From assembly GCA_963780165.1 (NCBI GenBank), contig CAWABB010000001.1:1302001-1366000 (forward strand): a DNA stretch of 64,000 nt, read 5' to 3'. Origin of the DNA: CAWABB01 sp963780165 (GTDB taxonomy: Bacteria; Bacteroidota; Ignavibacteria; UBA10030; UBA6906). The translations under genes and the position numbers were made by a program. The notes below the pieces were generated by a model. The model had not been told where the DNA came from. It searched no databases and was given only the letters and a program-made list of their open reading frames with translations. This document shows, one piece after another, positions 9,490 through 19,818 of this stretch. The first letter of the stretch is position 1. Each line of letters starts with the position of its first letter.

Positions 9490-11607
9490 ATGTCACGCAT
9501 CAATGTATCGCTCCGCCGGTTCGCTTTCATCGTCATTGCGGCCCTGCTCGGAGCGGGCGGCGCCTTCGCCCAGACAGCCCCGATCCGCCCGCCGGCGGTC
9601 CCTCTCGCGACGCTCGACCCTTATTTCAGCATCTGGTCTTTTGCCGACAGCCTCCACACCGACTGGACCCGCCACTGGACCGGCAGCACGAATGGCATGA
9701 GCAGCATGGTGCGGATTGACGGAAGTCCGTACCGCCTGATGGGACGAACTCCCGAATCCATCCCCCCCCTTCCGCAGACGTCGCTCGCCGTGAGCGCCAC
9801 GCGCACGGTGTACACATTCTCAGGCCCCGGGGTGGAGGTCCGTCTTTCCTTCCTCACGCCGACACTCATCCAGGATGTCGAATGGCTCGCCCGACCGGTA
9901 GCGTTCGTTTCCTGGGAGGTTTCCTCGACCGACGGTCGCGATCACCGGGTTGCCGCCTATTTCGACATCGCCGGAGAATCGGCGGTCAACACTCCCGACC
10001 AGGGCGTCGCCTGGGGACGGTTTGCGCTCGACACCCTGGATGTGCTGCGCGTCGGGAGCCAGGATCAGCGGGTGCTCGGAAAGGCAGGGGATGACCTCCG
10101 CATCGACTGGGGACAGCTCTATGTTGCGGCGCAACGGGAGCCGGCCGGCACATTTGTCGCCGCGGTGCATGACGCCGCCCGTAACATGTTCGCCGACCGG
10201 GGGACCCTCCCTGCATCCGACGATCTCGAGGGGCCCCGCCCGGCAAGCAGCGCGTGGCCTGTCCTCGCACACGCGTACGACTTCGGCGCTGTTGGGTCCG
10301 GCAAGCAAGTCCACCGGATCCTGCTGGCATACGACGACCTCTATTCGATTCAGTACTTCCAGAGAAATCTCCGCCCGTACTGGCGTCGCAACGGAGCGGA
10401 TGCCGGCGAGCTGCTCCGCGAGACATTTCGCGCCGCCGCATCCCTCGATGAGCGATGCCGCGCCTTCGACGAAGAATTTGCCCGTGACGCTTTTGGCGCA
10501 GGAGGCGACCGGTACGCATCCCTTGCCGTCCTTTCGTACCGCCAGTGTCTTGCTGCAAACAAGATCGTGGCAGACCTGGATGGAACCGCCCTGATGTTCC
10601 CCAAAGAGAACTTCAGCAACGGCTGCATCGGTACGGTCGACGTCATCTATCCCGCATCGCCACTCTTTCTGCTGCTCAACCCCGCGCTGCTCAAGGCCCA
10701 ACTGGTCCCGCTGATGGACTACGCGAAGCTTCCGCGATGGAAATTCCCCTTCGCTCCCCACGACCTGGGGACCTACCCGTTTGCGAATGGACAGGTCTAC
10801 GGCGGAGGCGAGAAGAGTGAGGAGAACCAGATGCCTGTCGAAGAGAGCGGGAACATGATCCTGATGATTGCCGGGATAGCGGAGGCTGAAGGGAACGCTT
10901 CCTTCGCCGTCAGGTACTGGCCGGTGATTCAGCGGTGGGCGGAATACCTGCGCGAAAAGGGACTCGACCCCGAAAACCAGCTCTGCACGGACGACTTTGC
11001 GGGCCATCTGGCCCACAACGTCAACCTCTCCGCCAAGGCGATCCTCGCCCTGGGTGCCTACGCAAAGCTCTGCGACATGAGCGGAAGTAAGAAGGACGCC
11101 TCGACCTACAGGAAGATCGCGGAACAGTACGCCAGGGAGTGGCAGACAAAAGCGGACGACGGGGACCACTGCCGCCTCGCATTCGACAGTCCCGGGACAT
11201 GGAGCCAGAAGTACAACCTGGTCTGGGACGGCCTCCTGGGACTCAACCTCTTCCCTCCCGAGGTCACGCAGCGGGAGATCCGGTACTACCTGGGGAAGCA
11301 AAAAACCTACGGCCTCCCCCTCGACAGCCGGAAGGACTATACAAAACTCGATTGGATCATCTGGACCGCGACGCTCGCGGACCGGCGTGAGGATTTTGAT
11401 TCTCTCGTCATCCCGGTGTTCAGGTTTGCCAACGAGACGACGACGCGCGTGCCCCTCTCAGACTGGTACTGGACGACCAACGGGACGCAGGTGGGGTTTC
11501 AGGCGCGGTCCGTGGTGGGAGGGGTCTTGATCAAGATGCTCTCAGACCGCAAGCTCGCCGGAAAGTGGCAGAAGCGGGCCGTGGTCGGGACCACCTCACG
11601 ATTCTAG
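9490..11607 (+). CDS. Secreted glutaminase-family protein (DUF5127/DUF4965/DUF1793 type)
   Basis: A 705-residue exported protein with signal peptide (ending GAGGAFAQ). The N-terminal region shows VPLATLDPYFSIWSFAD and TDWTRHWTG, typical of the GtaA/glutaminase-A N-terminal beta domain. A six-hairpin-type helical catalytic region follows (NFSNGCIGTVDVIYPASPLF, RWKFPFAPHDLGTYP, NLVWDGLLGLNLFP). Members are annotated as glutaminases from fungal GtaA, but bacterial homologues in glycan-degradation loci may act on sugars. The fucosidases next door favour a glycan role here. ATG 9490 has AGGA upstream. A strong terminator follows at 11641-11672. Confidence 0.82.
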   Translation: MSRINVSLRRFAFIVIAALLGAGGAFAQTAPIRPPAVPLATLDPYFSIWSFADSLHTDWTRHWTGSTNGMSSMVRIDGSPYRLMGRTPESIPPLPQTSLAVSATRTVYTFSGPGVEVRLSFLTPTLIQDVEWLARPVAFVSWEVSSTDGRDHRVAAYFDIAGESAVNTPDQGVAWGRFALDTLDVLRVGSQDQRVLGKAGDDLRIDWGQLYVAAQREPAGTFVAAVHDAARNMFADRGTLPASDDLEGPRPASSAWPVLAHAYDFGAVGSGKQVHRILLAYDDLYSIQYFQRNLRPYWRRNGADAGELLRETFRAAASLDERCRAFDEEFARDAFGAGGDRYASLAVLSYRQCLAANKIVADLDGTALMFPKENFSNGCIGTVDVIYPASPLFLLLNPALLKAQLVPLMDYAKLPRWKFPFAPHDLGTYPFANGQVYGGGEKSEENQMPVEESGNMILMIAGIAEAEGNASFAVRYWPVIQRWAEYLREKGLDPENQLCTDDFAGHLAHNVNLSAKAILALGAYAKLCDMSGSKKDASTYRKIAEQYAREWQTKADDGDHCRLAFDSPGTWSQKYNLVWDGLLGLNLFPPEVTQREIRYYLGKQKTYGLPLDSRKDYTKLDWIIWTATLADRREDFDSLVIPVFRFANETTTRVPLSDWYWTTNGTQVGFQARSVVGGVLIKMLSDRKLAGKWQKRAVVGTTSRF

Positions 11608-11640
11608 ACACTTCTGCGCCTGGAGATCACCCGGGAACAC

Positions 11641-11672
11641 GGAAGGGGCCCAACGAGACCCCTTCCCTTTTT
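11641..11672 (+). terminator. Rho-independent terminator after the glutaminase-family gene
   Basis: Perfect 8-bp stem GGAAGGGG / CCCCTTCC (11641-11648 and 11659-11666) with a 10-base loop, followed by CTTTTT. It sits 33 bases after the stop at 11607, between convergent genes. Confidence 0.8.
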
Positions 11673-11723
11673 GGGTGCCGCTCAGTACACGACCACGGTC
11701 TGGCCGGTGCGTGGGTCGCCTGC

Positions 11724-13802
11724 TCACCTCACCGAAATCTCATCGACAAACAGCCAGGCTTTCCCGCCTTTGCCCGGATGGTCGGCAGGGCACAGACCGA
11801 TGTTCTTTGCGAACACCCTGACGTATCGCGCTCGTACCCGGCTCACATCCCTGGAAAACCGGCCGATCCCCTTTTCATCCTGCCATTCGCCCGGGTCCTT
11901 CCGGACGGTGCCAACCGTGCGAAACGTCTTCCCGTCCTCAGACACCGCATACTCGATCGCTGTCGGGGCAAAGATCCACGCAGCAGGAGAGGCCAGATAG
12001 GTCACTGTGATGTTCTTTACTGCGACAGACCCTCCCAGGTCTACGACCGCTTCCAGGTCGCTCTGCTCGAAGCCAAGCCACCTCCCGTCACCGTATTCTT
12101 TCGTCCCATACATCCCGTCGGTCAGTGTCGATGGGCCGTCTGCCTTGTACTTGTCGCTGAAGGAGGTTGTCAACGTCACGCGCTTGCCGACAGACAGCGG
12201 AACCTCTATTGTGATGACTTCGCCGAGAGGTTGGTCCTTATAGAATGCCCTCGCCTTGAAGACCGAAGGGTAGTTCAACTTCACCGGTGCGTGAAATTCG
12301 CCTGAGCTTCCGGCGGGAAGAGTGCCGTCCGTAGTGTACCGTACCCTGTAGTCCGCATCTGTCGCCCCTGATTCCAGGGCAATCTCCAATCCGTCCCCTT
12401 TGCTCGTCCTGGTGAATTCGGGCGTCCGGAGCACTGACGGCGTCCCCTTCACTTCGATCACGACGACGCTATTCACAGGATCGGGTGCGACTTTGGGGAC
12501 TTCCACGTTCACATTGAAACCGTCCCTGGAAACCGTCAGCGAAGATTTCCCGGCGTCGGAAAGCAGATACGCTCTGACCGGCTCGTTCAGGATATTCGGG
12601 ACGACCAGCTTCCGGTCGGCCGGCCAATCGAACACATGCAGATAGAGCCGCGCGCCGCCGTCGATGGCCTTCTGCGTGCAGCGCCCCCAGGGAAGTTGCT
12701 TGAACGGGCTGGCGCTGGTGCCGTAGATCGCTTCGCCGTTCACACTCATCCACTTCCCTATCTCACGCAGACGGTCGATGCTCGCCTGGGGAAACAGCCC
12801 TTCCGCCGTCGGGCCGACATTGAGGAGGAAATTCCCCCCCTTGGAGGCGACGTCCGCGAGATTGCGAACCAGTTCTTCCGTTGTCTTCCAGTTGTTGTCG
12901 TGCTTGTTGTACCCCCAGTGGTCGTTCATCGTCATGCATGTTTCCCAATCGATACCCGGGAGCCCTGTGGTCGGAATCTCCTGCTCCGGTGTGCCGAAGT
13001 CGGCGGCGAATGCTCCCTCCTTCGTCAGCCCCTGCATCCCTGTCCTGCCGGCGCCTACACGATTATTGATAATGATGTCCGGCTGGAGGGAACGGACGTA
13101 CGCGTAGAGATCGCGACCACGGGATTCGTTCCATGTGCTCTCCCACTCCCCGTCGAACCAGAGTACGCCGATCGGGCCGTAGTTGGAGGTGAGCTCCTTC
13201 AGCTGCCTCTTCATGTGCGCAACGTATCGGTCCAGGTCGGCTCCCTCGGCCGATCGCGTCTTCTCCCACTCCCGGCGAGGGAGGTAGTCAGGATGGTGCC
13301 AGTCCATGATCGAATGGTACCAGCAGATCCTGATCCCTTCCTTCCGGCATGCGTCCGAGAGCTCCTTCATGATGTCGCGTTTGAAAGGCGTCGACATGAT
13401 GTCGAAATCGGTCTCTTTCGAATCGAAGAGACAGAAGCCGTCATGGTGCTTGGAGGTGATGACAATGTATTTCACCCCGGCCGCCTTTGCCATGCGGACC
13501 CACTCCCCGGCGTCGAACTTCACCGGGTCGAACTGGGGGACGAATCCGTCATACTCCTCGAGGGGTATCTGGGCGGTCTCGCGGATCCACTCGGCATGGC
13601 TGGTCTGCCCCTTCCAATCCCCGGCGGGGACTGCGTAGAGCCCCCAATGGATAAAGAGCCCGAACCGCGCGTCCCTCCACCATTGCATCCGGGCATCGTG
13701 CTGCTCTTTCGTTTCCATCGGCAGCTGCGGCGGGGCCTCCGGGGCGCATGAAGAGATGACTGCTACAGAACAGAGGGCGGTGAACATCTTCCCGATGGTC
13801 AT
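11724..13802 (-). CDS. Alpha-L-fucosidase, GH29 family, lipoprotein with discoidin-like C-terminus
   Basis: A 692-residue exported enzyme hydrolysing alpha-L-fucosides. ATG 13802 follows AGGAG. The signal peptide ends in a lipobox (AVISSC), so it is probably lipid-anchored. The GH29 catalytic domain spans roughly residues 25-370: WWRDARFGLFIHWGLYAVP, KYIVITSKHHDGFCLFDS, and GVLWFDGEW, whose Asp is the GH29 nucleophile position. It is followed by a chitobiase-C-like beta domain (YRVRYTTDGTLPAGSS) and a F5/8-type discoidin domain (TLTDGMYGTKEYGDGRWLGF) ending AWLFVDEISVR. It is a close paralogue of the fucosidase at 16290-18339, transcribed divergently with an esterase-like fusion between them. 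Confidence 0.92.
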   Translation of the reverse strand: MTIGKMFTALCSVAVISSCAPEAPPQLPMETKEQHDARMQWWRDARFGLFIHWGLYAVPAGDWKGQTSHAEWIRETAQIPLEEYDGFVPQFDPVKFDAGEWVRMAKAAGVKYIVITSKHHDGFCLFDSKETDFDIMSTPFKRDIMKELSDACRKEGIRICWYHSIMDWHHPDYLPRREWEKTRSAEGADLDRYVAHMKRQLKELTSNYGPIGVLWFDGEWESTWNESRGRDLYAYVRSLQPDIIINNRVGAGRTGMQGLTKEGAFAADFGTPEQEIPTTGLPGIDWETCMTMNDHWGYNKHDNNWKTTEELVRNLADVASKGGNFLLNVGPTAEGLFPQASIDRLREIGKWMSVNGEAIYGTSASPFKQLPWGRCTQKAIDGGARLYLHVFDWPADRKLVVPNILNEPVRAYLLSDAGKSSLTVSRDGFNVNVEVPKVAPDPVNSVVVIEVKGTPSVLRTPEFTRTSKGDGLEIALESGATDADYRVRYTTDGTLPAGSSGEFHAPVKLNYPSVFKARAFYKDQPLGEVITIEVPLSVGKRVTLTTSFSDKYKADGPSTLTDGMYGTKEYGDGRWLGFEQSDLEAVVDLGGSVAVKNITVTYLASPAAWIFAPTAIEYAVSEDGKTFRTVGTVRKDPGEWQDEKGIGRFSRDVSRVRARYVRVFAKNIGLCPADHPGKGGKAWLFVDEISVR

Positions 13803-14004
13803 GGCTTTCTCCTGAACCGCTGTGAACTCGCGTGATGAGAGCAGAGATGAACGTCGCGTGACGCGGGCTGAAGGCAGGCTTCGATCTGAAATCCAATATA
13901 CAAAACGGAACACGGAGATGAAGATGTTTCTTGACCCCATGGCCGGCGAGTCGTACCTTGACTGGGACTTCGTGAAACCCCGCATACCGCCGGGGAAAGC
14001 CACC

Positions 14005-16143
14005 ATGAAAACTCCGCTCCCCGCAATGATTCTCCTGTCGTCGCTGCTCGTCCGGCCGGCCGGGATGGCCCGGGCTGCCGGAGAACAGGCCGGGAGGGTG
14101 CGTATCGCGTGCGTAGGGACCAGCATCACCTTCGGCTACGATATCGTCAACCGGGAGCTGAACTGTTATCCCGCCCAGCTACAGGCCATCCTCGGAGATG
14201 GATACGACGTCGGCAACTTCGGCAGGAATGCAGCGACGCTTTCGCACCGGGGCGACACTCCGTACATCCAACAGCCGGAATACGGCCAGGCGATCGCGTT
14301 CCTCCCGGATATCGTCTTCATCGAACTCGGGACGAACGACAGCAAGCCGCACAACCACCTCGACAGCGCCGCCTTTCGCAGGGACTGCCTGAACCTCATC
14401 GAAAGCTTTCGGCGGCTCCCGTCAAGGCCGCGGATCGTGCTCCTCCTGCCGCCCCCCTGCTTCTCCACCGGCACGTTTGAAATCAGCGACGAATACCTCC
14501 GCGAGCACATCATCCCCCGGCTGCGCGATGTCGCGTACGAAGCCGGTCTGGAGGTCGTCAACCTCTACAATTACTTCCTGGACCAGGGGATGTGGTTCCC
14601 CGACCACGTGCACCCCTCTTCAGTTGGGGCAGGGCTGATCGCTACCCGGCTATACGATCTGGTGAGGCTTGAAGAGGGGGATCGTCCGGATCTCGCCGGA
14701 CCGATTGGACCTGCCGCGGTCAAGAGCAACTACTACGGATTCGAATGCGCCGACTTCTCGTTCGCAGGAAGAGAGGCAAAGGTCGTGCGGCCCAGACGGA
14801 TCGCAAAAGGAGTCCCGTGGGTCTGGCGCGCTCGGTTCTGGGGAACCGAACCGCAGACTGAGATCGCGCTTCTGGAGCGAGGGTTCCACGTTGCCTACTG
14901 CGACGTGGCGGAGCTGTTCGGCAACGACGAGGCGCTCGGCATCTGGAATCGTTTCTATGAGTCTCTCACGCGAGCGGGATTCTCCCCGAAACCGGCGATG
15001 GAAGGGTTCAGCCGTGGAGGCATCTACGTCTATCGCTGGGCTGTCGCCAACCCCGCGCGCATTGCATGCGTCTATGCCGACGCGCCGGTGCTTGATCTCA
15101 AGAGCTGGCCGGGAGGAAAAGGGAAAGGCCCGGGAAGCCCGGAGGATTGGGAGCAATTCAAGCGAGACTTCGGACTGAAGACCGATGAGGAAGCCCTCGT
15201 GTTCAGGGGGAATCCCATCGATCTGGCCCCTGAGATCGCGCGCGCGGGATTCCCGATGCTCCACGTCTGCGGCGGCTCAGATGAACTCGTGCCGATCGAA
15301 GAGAACACAGACGTCTTCGAGAAGAAGATCCGTGAGGCCGGGGGAAACATCACAGTGATACGGAAGCCGGGGATCGGCCATCATCCCCACAGCCTCGCGA
15401 ACCCTCAACCGATCGTCGACTTTGTCCTGTCTGCCACGGGGCACAAGACCAACTTTGCTGTCGTGGCGGTCCCGGGGAACGAGTACCGCGAAGGGGCCGG
15501 GTGGGCGAAAGGGCTCGACTGGCACGGAGTCTTCAGCGAGATGAGCAGGAGCTGCGACAGCCTCGGCCGCGCAGACATCATCTTCTTCGGAAATTCGATT
15601 ACGCAGGGGATCGGGGGAAAAGGCCGGTCGCTGGCCTATGCACCTGGAGATTCGGCGTTCAACTTCTGGTTTGGCAAGTACCGGTGGATGAACCTGGGAA
15701 TCTCCGGAGACAGGACCCAGCATGTTCTCTGGCGCGTCACGCACGGAACCTGGGCCAAGATGCAGCCGCGCTTGATCGTGCTGGCGATCGGCGTCAACAA
15801 CTTCCCGAGCGATACGGGCGAGGAAGTCGCCGAAGGAATCGCGGCGATCATCCGGGAACTCCGGGCAAGGGCCCCGCAGGCAAAAATCCTTCTGGCTGGT
15901 CCCCTCCCGGCAAAAGAGCCGGAGAGTCCGTTCCGGAAGAAGTTCGAAGCAGCGCACCGGCTTGTGAAAGCTGACGGCGAAACGGTGTTCGCCTCCTCCG
16001 TCCCGTTCATGCTGCTCAGGCCGGACGGTGTGTTGGACCCCACCGTGTTTGCCGCCGACGGTGTCCACCTGATCCCCGGCGGGTACGGCCGCTGGGCTCA
16101 ATTGTTGTCAGAAGAGATCAGCCGTCTGAGACTTCTGGATTGA
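14005..16143 (+). CDS. Secreted triple fusion: SGNH hydrolase - alpha/beta hydrolase - SGNH hydrolase
   Basis: A 712-residue protein with three hydrolase modules. ATG 14005 begins a signal peptide (MKTPLPAMILLSSLL); longer starts add a poor N-terminus. Module 1 (about 30-240) is a GDSL/SGNH esterase with CVGTSITFGYD, ELGTNDSK and DHVHPSSVG blocks. Module 2 (about 245-475) resembles an alpha/beta hydrolase with nucleophile elbow GFSRGG and late histidine GIGHHPHS. Module 3 (about 500-712) is another SGNH hydrolase with FFGNSITQGIG, LAIGVNNFP and ADGVHLIPGGY. All catalytic Ser and Asp-x-x-His blocks are present. Position between two fucosidases suggests removal of acyl groups (such as acetyl) from fucosylated glycans. 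That is inference; module 2 could instead be structural. Confidence 0.85.
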   Translation: MKTPLPAMILLSSLLVRPAGMARAAGEQAGRVRIACVGTSITFGYDIVNRELNCYPAQLQAILGDGYDVGNFGRNAATLSHRGDTPYIQQPEYGQAIAFLPDIVFIELGTNDSKPHNHLDSAAFRRDCLNLIESFRRLPSRPRIVLLLPPPCFSTGTFEISDEYLREHIIPRLRDVAYEAGLEVVNLYNYFLDQGMWFPDHVHPSSVGAGLIATRLYDLVRLEEGDRPDLAGPIGPAAVKSNYYGFECADFSFAGREAKVVRPRRIAKGVPWVWRARFWGTEPQTEIALLERGFHVAYCDVAELFGNDEALGIWNRFYESLTRAGFSPKPAMEGFSRGGIYVYRWAVANPARIACVYADAPVLDLKSWPGGKGKGPGSPEDWEQFKRDFGLKTDEEALVFRGNPIDLAPEIARAGFPMLHVCGGSDELVPIEENTDVFEKKIREAGGNITVIRKPGIGHHPHSLANPQPIVDFVLSATGHKTNFAVVAVPGNEYREGAGWAKGLDWHGVFSEMSRSCDSLGRADIIFFGNSITQGIGGKGRSLAYAPGDSAFNFWFGKYRWMNLGISGDRTQHVLWRVTHGTWAKMQPRLIVLAIGVNNFPSDTGEEVAEGIAAIIRELRARAPQAKILLAGPLPAKEPESPFRKKFEAAHRLVKADGETVFASSVPFMLLRPDGVLDPTVFAADGVHLIPGGYGRWAQLLSEEISRLRLLD

Positions 16144-16289
16144 CTGACCCTTCGGTGACTCGCGTGTCGGAGACCTGCTGGCAGCGCTTCAGCCTGCAAA
16201 GCATGAGGCCGTGGCATCTGTTGACGAGATCCTTACCAAGTAGAGACCACCCGAAGACACGAACGCAAATCCGATGCAGGAGCTCTGCG

Positions 16290-18339
16290 ATGAAGACAAC
16301 GATCCGTAGGACTGCGCTTGCGTTGCTCCTCACAGGACTCGCAATGACCGCGCAGGTCCGGGCGGAAACGCCCGACGAACACAACGCACGTATGCAGTGG
16401 TGGCGCGAAGCCCGGTTCGGCCTCTTCGTTCACTGGGGTCTCTATGCGGTCCCTGCGGGGGAATGGGACGGCAAGACGGAATACGGGGAGTGGATACGCA
16501 CCAGCGCCCGCATCCCCCTCGCCACCTATGACCGCTTCGTGAGTCAGTTCAATCCGACGTCCTTCGATGCTTCGGCCTGGGTACGGATGGCAAAGGACGC
16601 AGGGATGAAGTACATCGTCATAACCTCCAAGCACCACGACGGATTCTGCCTCTTCGATTCGAAAGAGACCGACTTCGACGTGATGTCGACCCCCTTCAAG
16701 CGGGATATCATGAAGGAGCTCTCGGAGGCCTGCAAGAAGGAAGGTATCAAGATGTGCTGGTACCACTCGATCATGGACTGGCACCACCCCGACTATCTGC
16801 CGAGGCGCGACTGGGAAAAGGACCGCCCGTCCGAGGGAGCCGATTTCGACAGGTATGTGGGATACATGAAAAGGCAGCTGCGGGAACTCCTCACCAACTA
16901 CGGTGAGATCGGGGTCCTCTGGTTCGACGGGGAATGGGAAAGCACCTGGAATACCGCCCGCGGGAAGGATCTGTATGAACATGTCAGGGGGCTCCAGCCG
17001 CAGATCATCGTGAACAACCGCGTGGGTGCGGCACGTTCGGGGATGGAAGGGCTTACGAAGGAAGGAGAGTTCGGCGGGGACTTCGGCACGCCTGAACAGC
17101 AGATCCCCGCGACCGGTCTCCCGGGCGTCGACTGGGAAACCTGCATGACCATGAACGATCACTGGGGATATAACAGGGCCGACCAGAACTGGAAGTCGTC
17201 GAAGGAACTCGTTCGCATGCTCGCGGACATCGCCTCGAAAGGCGGAAACTTCCTCCTCAATGTCGGCCCGACTGCCGAAGGGCTGTTCCCGCAGGCAAGC
17301 GTGGAGCGCCTGGCGGTCATGGGGCGATGGATGAAGACCAACGGCGAGGCGATTCACGGAACCTCGGCGAGTCCTTTCAGATCGCTCCCCTGGGGCCGCT
17401 GCACGCAACGGTCGACCCCCGATGGCGCAACGCTCTATCTCCATGTCTTTGACTGGCCCCCGGATGGAAAGCTCCGGGTGCCCGGACTCTTCAATCAGGT
17501 GCGCGCGGCGTACCTCCTCGCAGACGCCACAAAGAAGGGGCTCTCGCTGGTACGGCTGGAAGATGCCGTGCTGGTCTCCCTCCCTCCAGTCGCCCCGGAT
17601 TCACTCAACAGCGTCGTGGTGCTCGAGCTGAAGGGAAAGGCGGATGTCAACGATCCACCGAGGATTGACACCACGTTCACCATGTTCATCGATCAGATCT
17701 CTGTCGGCGTAACGACCGACCGGGAGGACGTCGTGATCCGCTACACCACCGACGGCTCCGTCCCGACAGCCTCGTCTCCCGAAGTGACAGGCCCTGTCAC
17801 GTTGAAGACATCGTCACCACTGAAAGCCCGAGCGTTTCGCGCCGATATACCTGTCAGCGATCCCTCCGAAGCCCGGTTCAGTAAGGTGGCCCCGCAACCT
17901 TCGGTCCGCGTGGAAGTCCAGCCGGGCCTCCGCTACAAATACGTGGAAGGCGACTGGGATCGTCTGCCCGATTTTTCAGCGCTCGCGCCGAAGGCTCAAG
18001 GCGTCCTGCCGACACCCACACTCGACCTCAAGAGGGAACACGAGTACTACGGGGTCGTCTTCTCGGGGTATATGAACGCTCCGGCGGAAGGCGTCTATTC
18101 GTTCTTCCTCGCCTCCGATGACGGAAGCAGGATGATGGTCGACGAGACAACTCCTCATCGACAACGACGGCCTGCACGGGCTGGAGCAGAAGCGCGGGGT
18201 TGTGGCGCTGGAGAAAGGACTACACCCTGTCAAGATCGAGTACTTCAACAAGACAGGGGGCGAAGAGCTGTCGGTCTCCTGGACGGGCCCGGGGATCAGG
18301 ATGGAAGCCGTGCCTGCGTCAGCGTTCTTCCATCGCTAG
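16290..18339 (+). CDS. Alpha-L-fucosidase, GH29 family, with PA14 C-terminus; single-base frameshift
   Basis: Paralogue of the 11724-13802 fucosidase. ATG 16290 has AGGAG upstream and a signal peptide (ALALLLTGLAMTAQVRA). The GH29 domain carries RFGLFVHWGLYAVP, SKHHDGFCLFDSKE and GVLWFDGEWEST (nucleophile Asp). A chitobiase-C-like domain follows (VIRYTTDGSVPTASS), then a PA14-type domain (YYGVVFSGYMNAPAEGVYSF, LASDDGSRMMVDE). One extra A at 18149-18150 breaks the frame. Without it the protein reads on as TLLIDNDGLHGLEQKRG and GGEELSVSWTGPGI to the TAG at 18337-18339, a normal PA14 ending. Uncorrected translation runs 230 bases further, over the sialidase gene. It differs from its paralogue in carrying PA14 instead of a discoidin domain. 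Confidence 0.88.
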
Positions 18340-18359
18340 CGGACCGTGGAACGGAGCGA

Positions 18360-19503
18360 TCAGCCACGAAGGCTGTCCGGGTCCACGATGATATGACGAA
18401 TGTGGGTGCGTCTCCAGGTGTACGTGATATGAACGAGGCCGTCCGCGGTCTGGATGACAGCCGGGTAGGAATACTCTCCCTGTCCGCGCTGAAGGACGCG
18501 CGGATTGCTCCACGTCTCCCCTTCATCCGCTGGAGACCGCAAGATGAAGCGCGTCACGTCCGTTGACAAGATGGTTGTAGATCAACACGAGCCTGCCGTC
18601 CCGCAGCCGCACGACGTCGATTCCGGCGTTCGGGTTGGGGAGCTGCGTGGGACGACCCGGGTCCCACGACAGGCCGCCATCTCTCGATGATGACGCGACG
18701 AGCCGGCCGATTCGATCCGTCGAGCGCATCAGCATGCGGACCTCGCCGCCTGACGTCTCCCAGAGCGCCGGCTGGATGACGCCGAAGGGCTCGCCGGCCA
18801 CGGTGATCGGACCGTGCCGTGTCCAGGTGACCCCATGGTCCGTACTGCGCTCGACCCAGCCGGCCCAGCTCTTGTACGGAGCGAACGCTGGGATGTCCGA
18901 TTCGTAGCCGGCCTCTACGGATGTCCCTGCCAACCATGTTCCATCAGACAGCTGGATCGGCTTTGTCCGAACAGGGCCGGTCAATCCCGCAGGCAGGTAT
19001 GTCGCTTGACTCCAAGTAACGCCTTCGTCATCCGACGTCCGGTACGCTCCAACCCACTCTCGCGGACTCGGTCCAATCTTGAAGAAGAGCCACGTCCGCC
19101 TGCCGTCCTGGAAGAGAACCGGGTTCCAAGCAGGCATGTTCAACGAGTCGGTCACGGGAACCGGCGGCGACCAGTGTTGTCCTGTGAGCTGGCGCGAGAG
19201 CCAGATGCGCACATCGGGCCTCCCTTCCGCAGTCCCGCCGAACCAGGCCGTCAGTAGTGTCTGCGAGGGCGTCTCGACGATCGTCGACGCATGAGCGCTA
19301 GCAAAAGTAGCTTCTGTGTAGATGAACTCGTGACGTCGGATGAAATCGTCGACAGGTAAGCGAGTCTGGGCTACAAGGTCGGCATGCGCCAGGAGCAATC
19401 CGAAGAGCGTGATGATGACTTGCACAGTGTCCGCGCCCGCCAGCGGAACCAGGCGGGCGGATCGAACCATGTACGGTGTCTTGGGCAAGTTGAAGGGAGC
19501 CAT
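18360..19503 (-). CDS. Sialidase-like exo-glycosidase (BNR/Asp-box), single-base frameshift
   Basis: Secreted six-bladed beta-propeller of the BNR/sialidase superfamily. Asp-box repeats are visible: TSDDEGVTW, STDHGVTW, SSRDGGLSW. The front motif TLLTAWFGGTAEGRPDVRIW is typical of PF13088-type sialidase-like enzymes. In the main frame translation stops after HLAVSSG. Removing one base around 18527-18528 restores a fourth Asp box (SSDEGETW) and continues NPRVLQRGQGEYSYPAVIQ to a stop at 18360. The start is uncertain: ATG 19503, or ATG 19470, which gives a shorter signal peptide ending LLLAHADLVAQ; neither has a clear ribosome site. It is convergent with the second fucosidase, 20 bases apart. 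Terminal-sugar cleavage fits the context, but the true substrate need not be sialic acid. Confidence 0.78.
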
Positions 19504-19818
19504 CCGGCAACGATCGTGTATTCGAAACTACGCCGCATCAGTCCCAGAATCAACTCGCAGGCCGTCCGGTCCATTCCCGTCCCGGTCCCTTCGGTCCATT
19601 CCCGGCTTTTCGTCCTCCAGTCGGGGTGAACCTCGCATTCCGGGGGAGCCACCACCCGCCTGCCCCAATTCTACATCCTTGCCTGCTTCCCTTGTCGTGA
19701 ACCGACCCATGAAATCAACCGCTTGATTTTCCCCAAAAATTAGGCGAATCTAGTGGAAAATTAGGCCCTCACCGGGCCCACCTCTGGCATGGAATTGGCG
19801 TAACTAGGTACATTCTCC
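19504..19818. promoter_or_regulatory. Intergenic control region upstream of the electron-transfer locus
   Basis: This 315-base gap separates the minus-strand sialidase gene from the plus-strand cytochrome locus. It contains a sigma-54-like -24/-12 sequence, TGGCATGGAATTGGC (19785-19799), matching TGGCACG-N4-TTGC at all but two positions, with GG and GC correctly spaced. Upstream, AAAATTAGGC occurs twice (19736-19745 and 19757-19766), 21 bases or two helical turns apart. A GGCCC/GGGCC hairpin lies at 19764-19778. The predicted start near 19811 leaves almost no leader before ATG 19819, which is a reason for caution. Confidence 0.4.

Noticed and set aside
18141..18151. Programmed frameshifting in the fucosidase, sialidase and ThuA genes
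   Set aside because: No slippery heptamer or stimulatory element at any of the three sites; an extra base is a simpler explanation.
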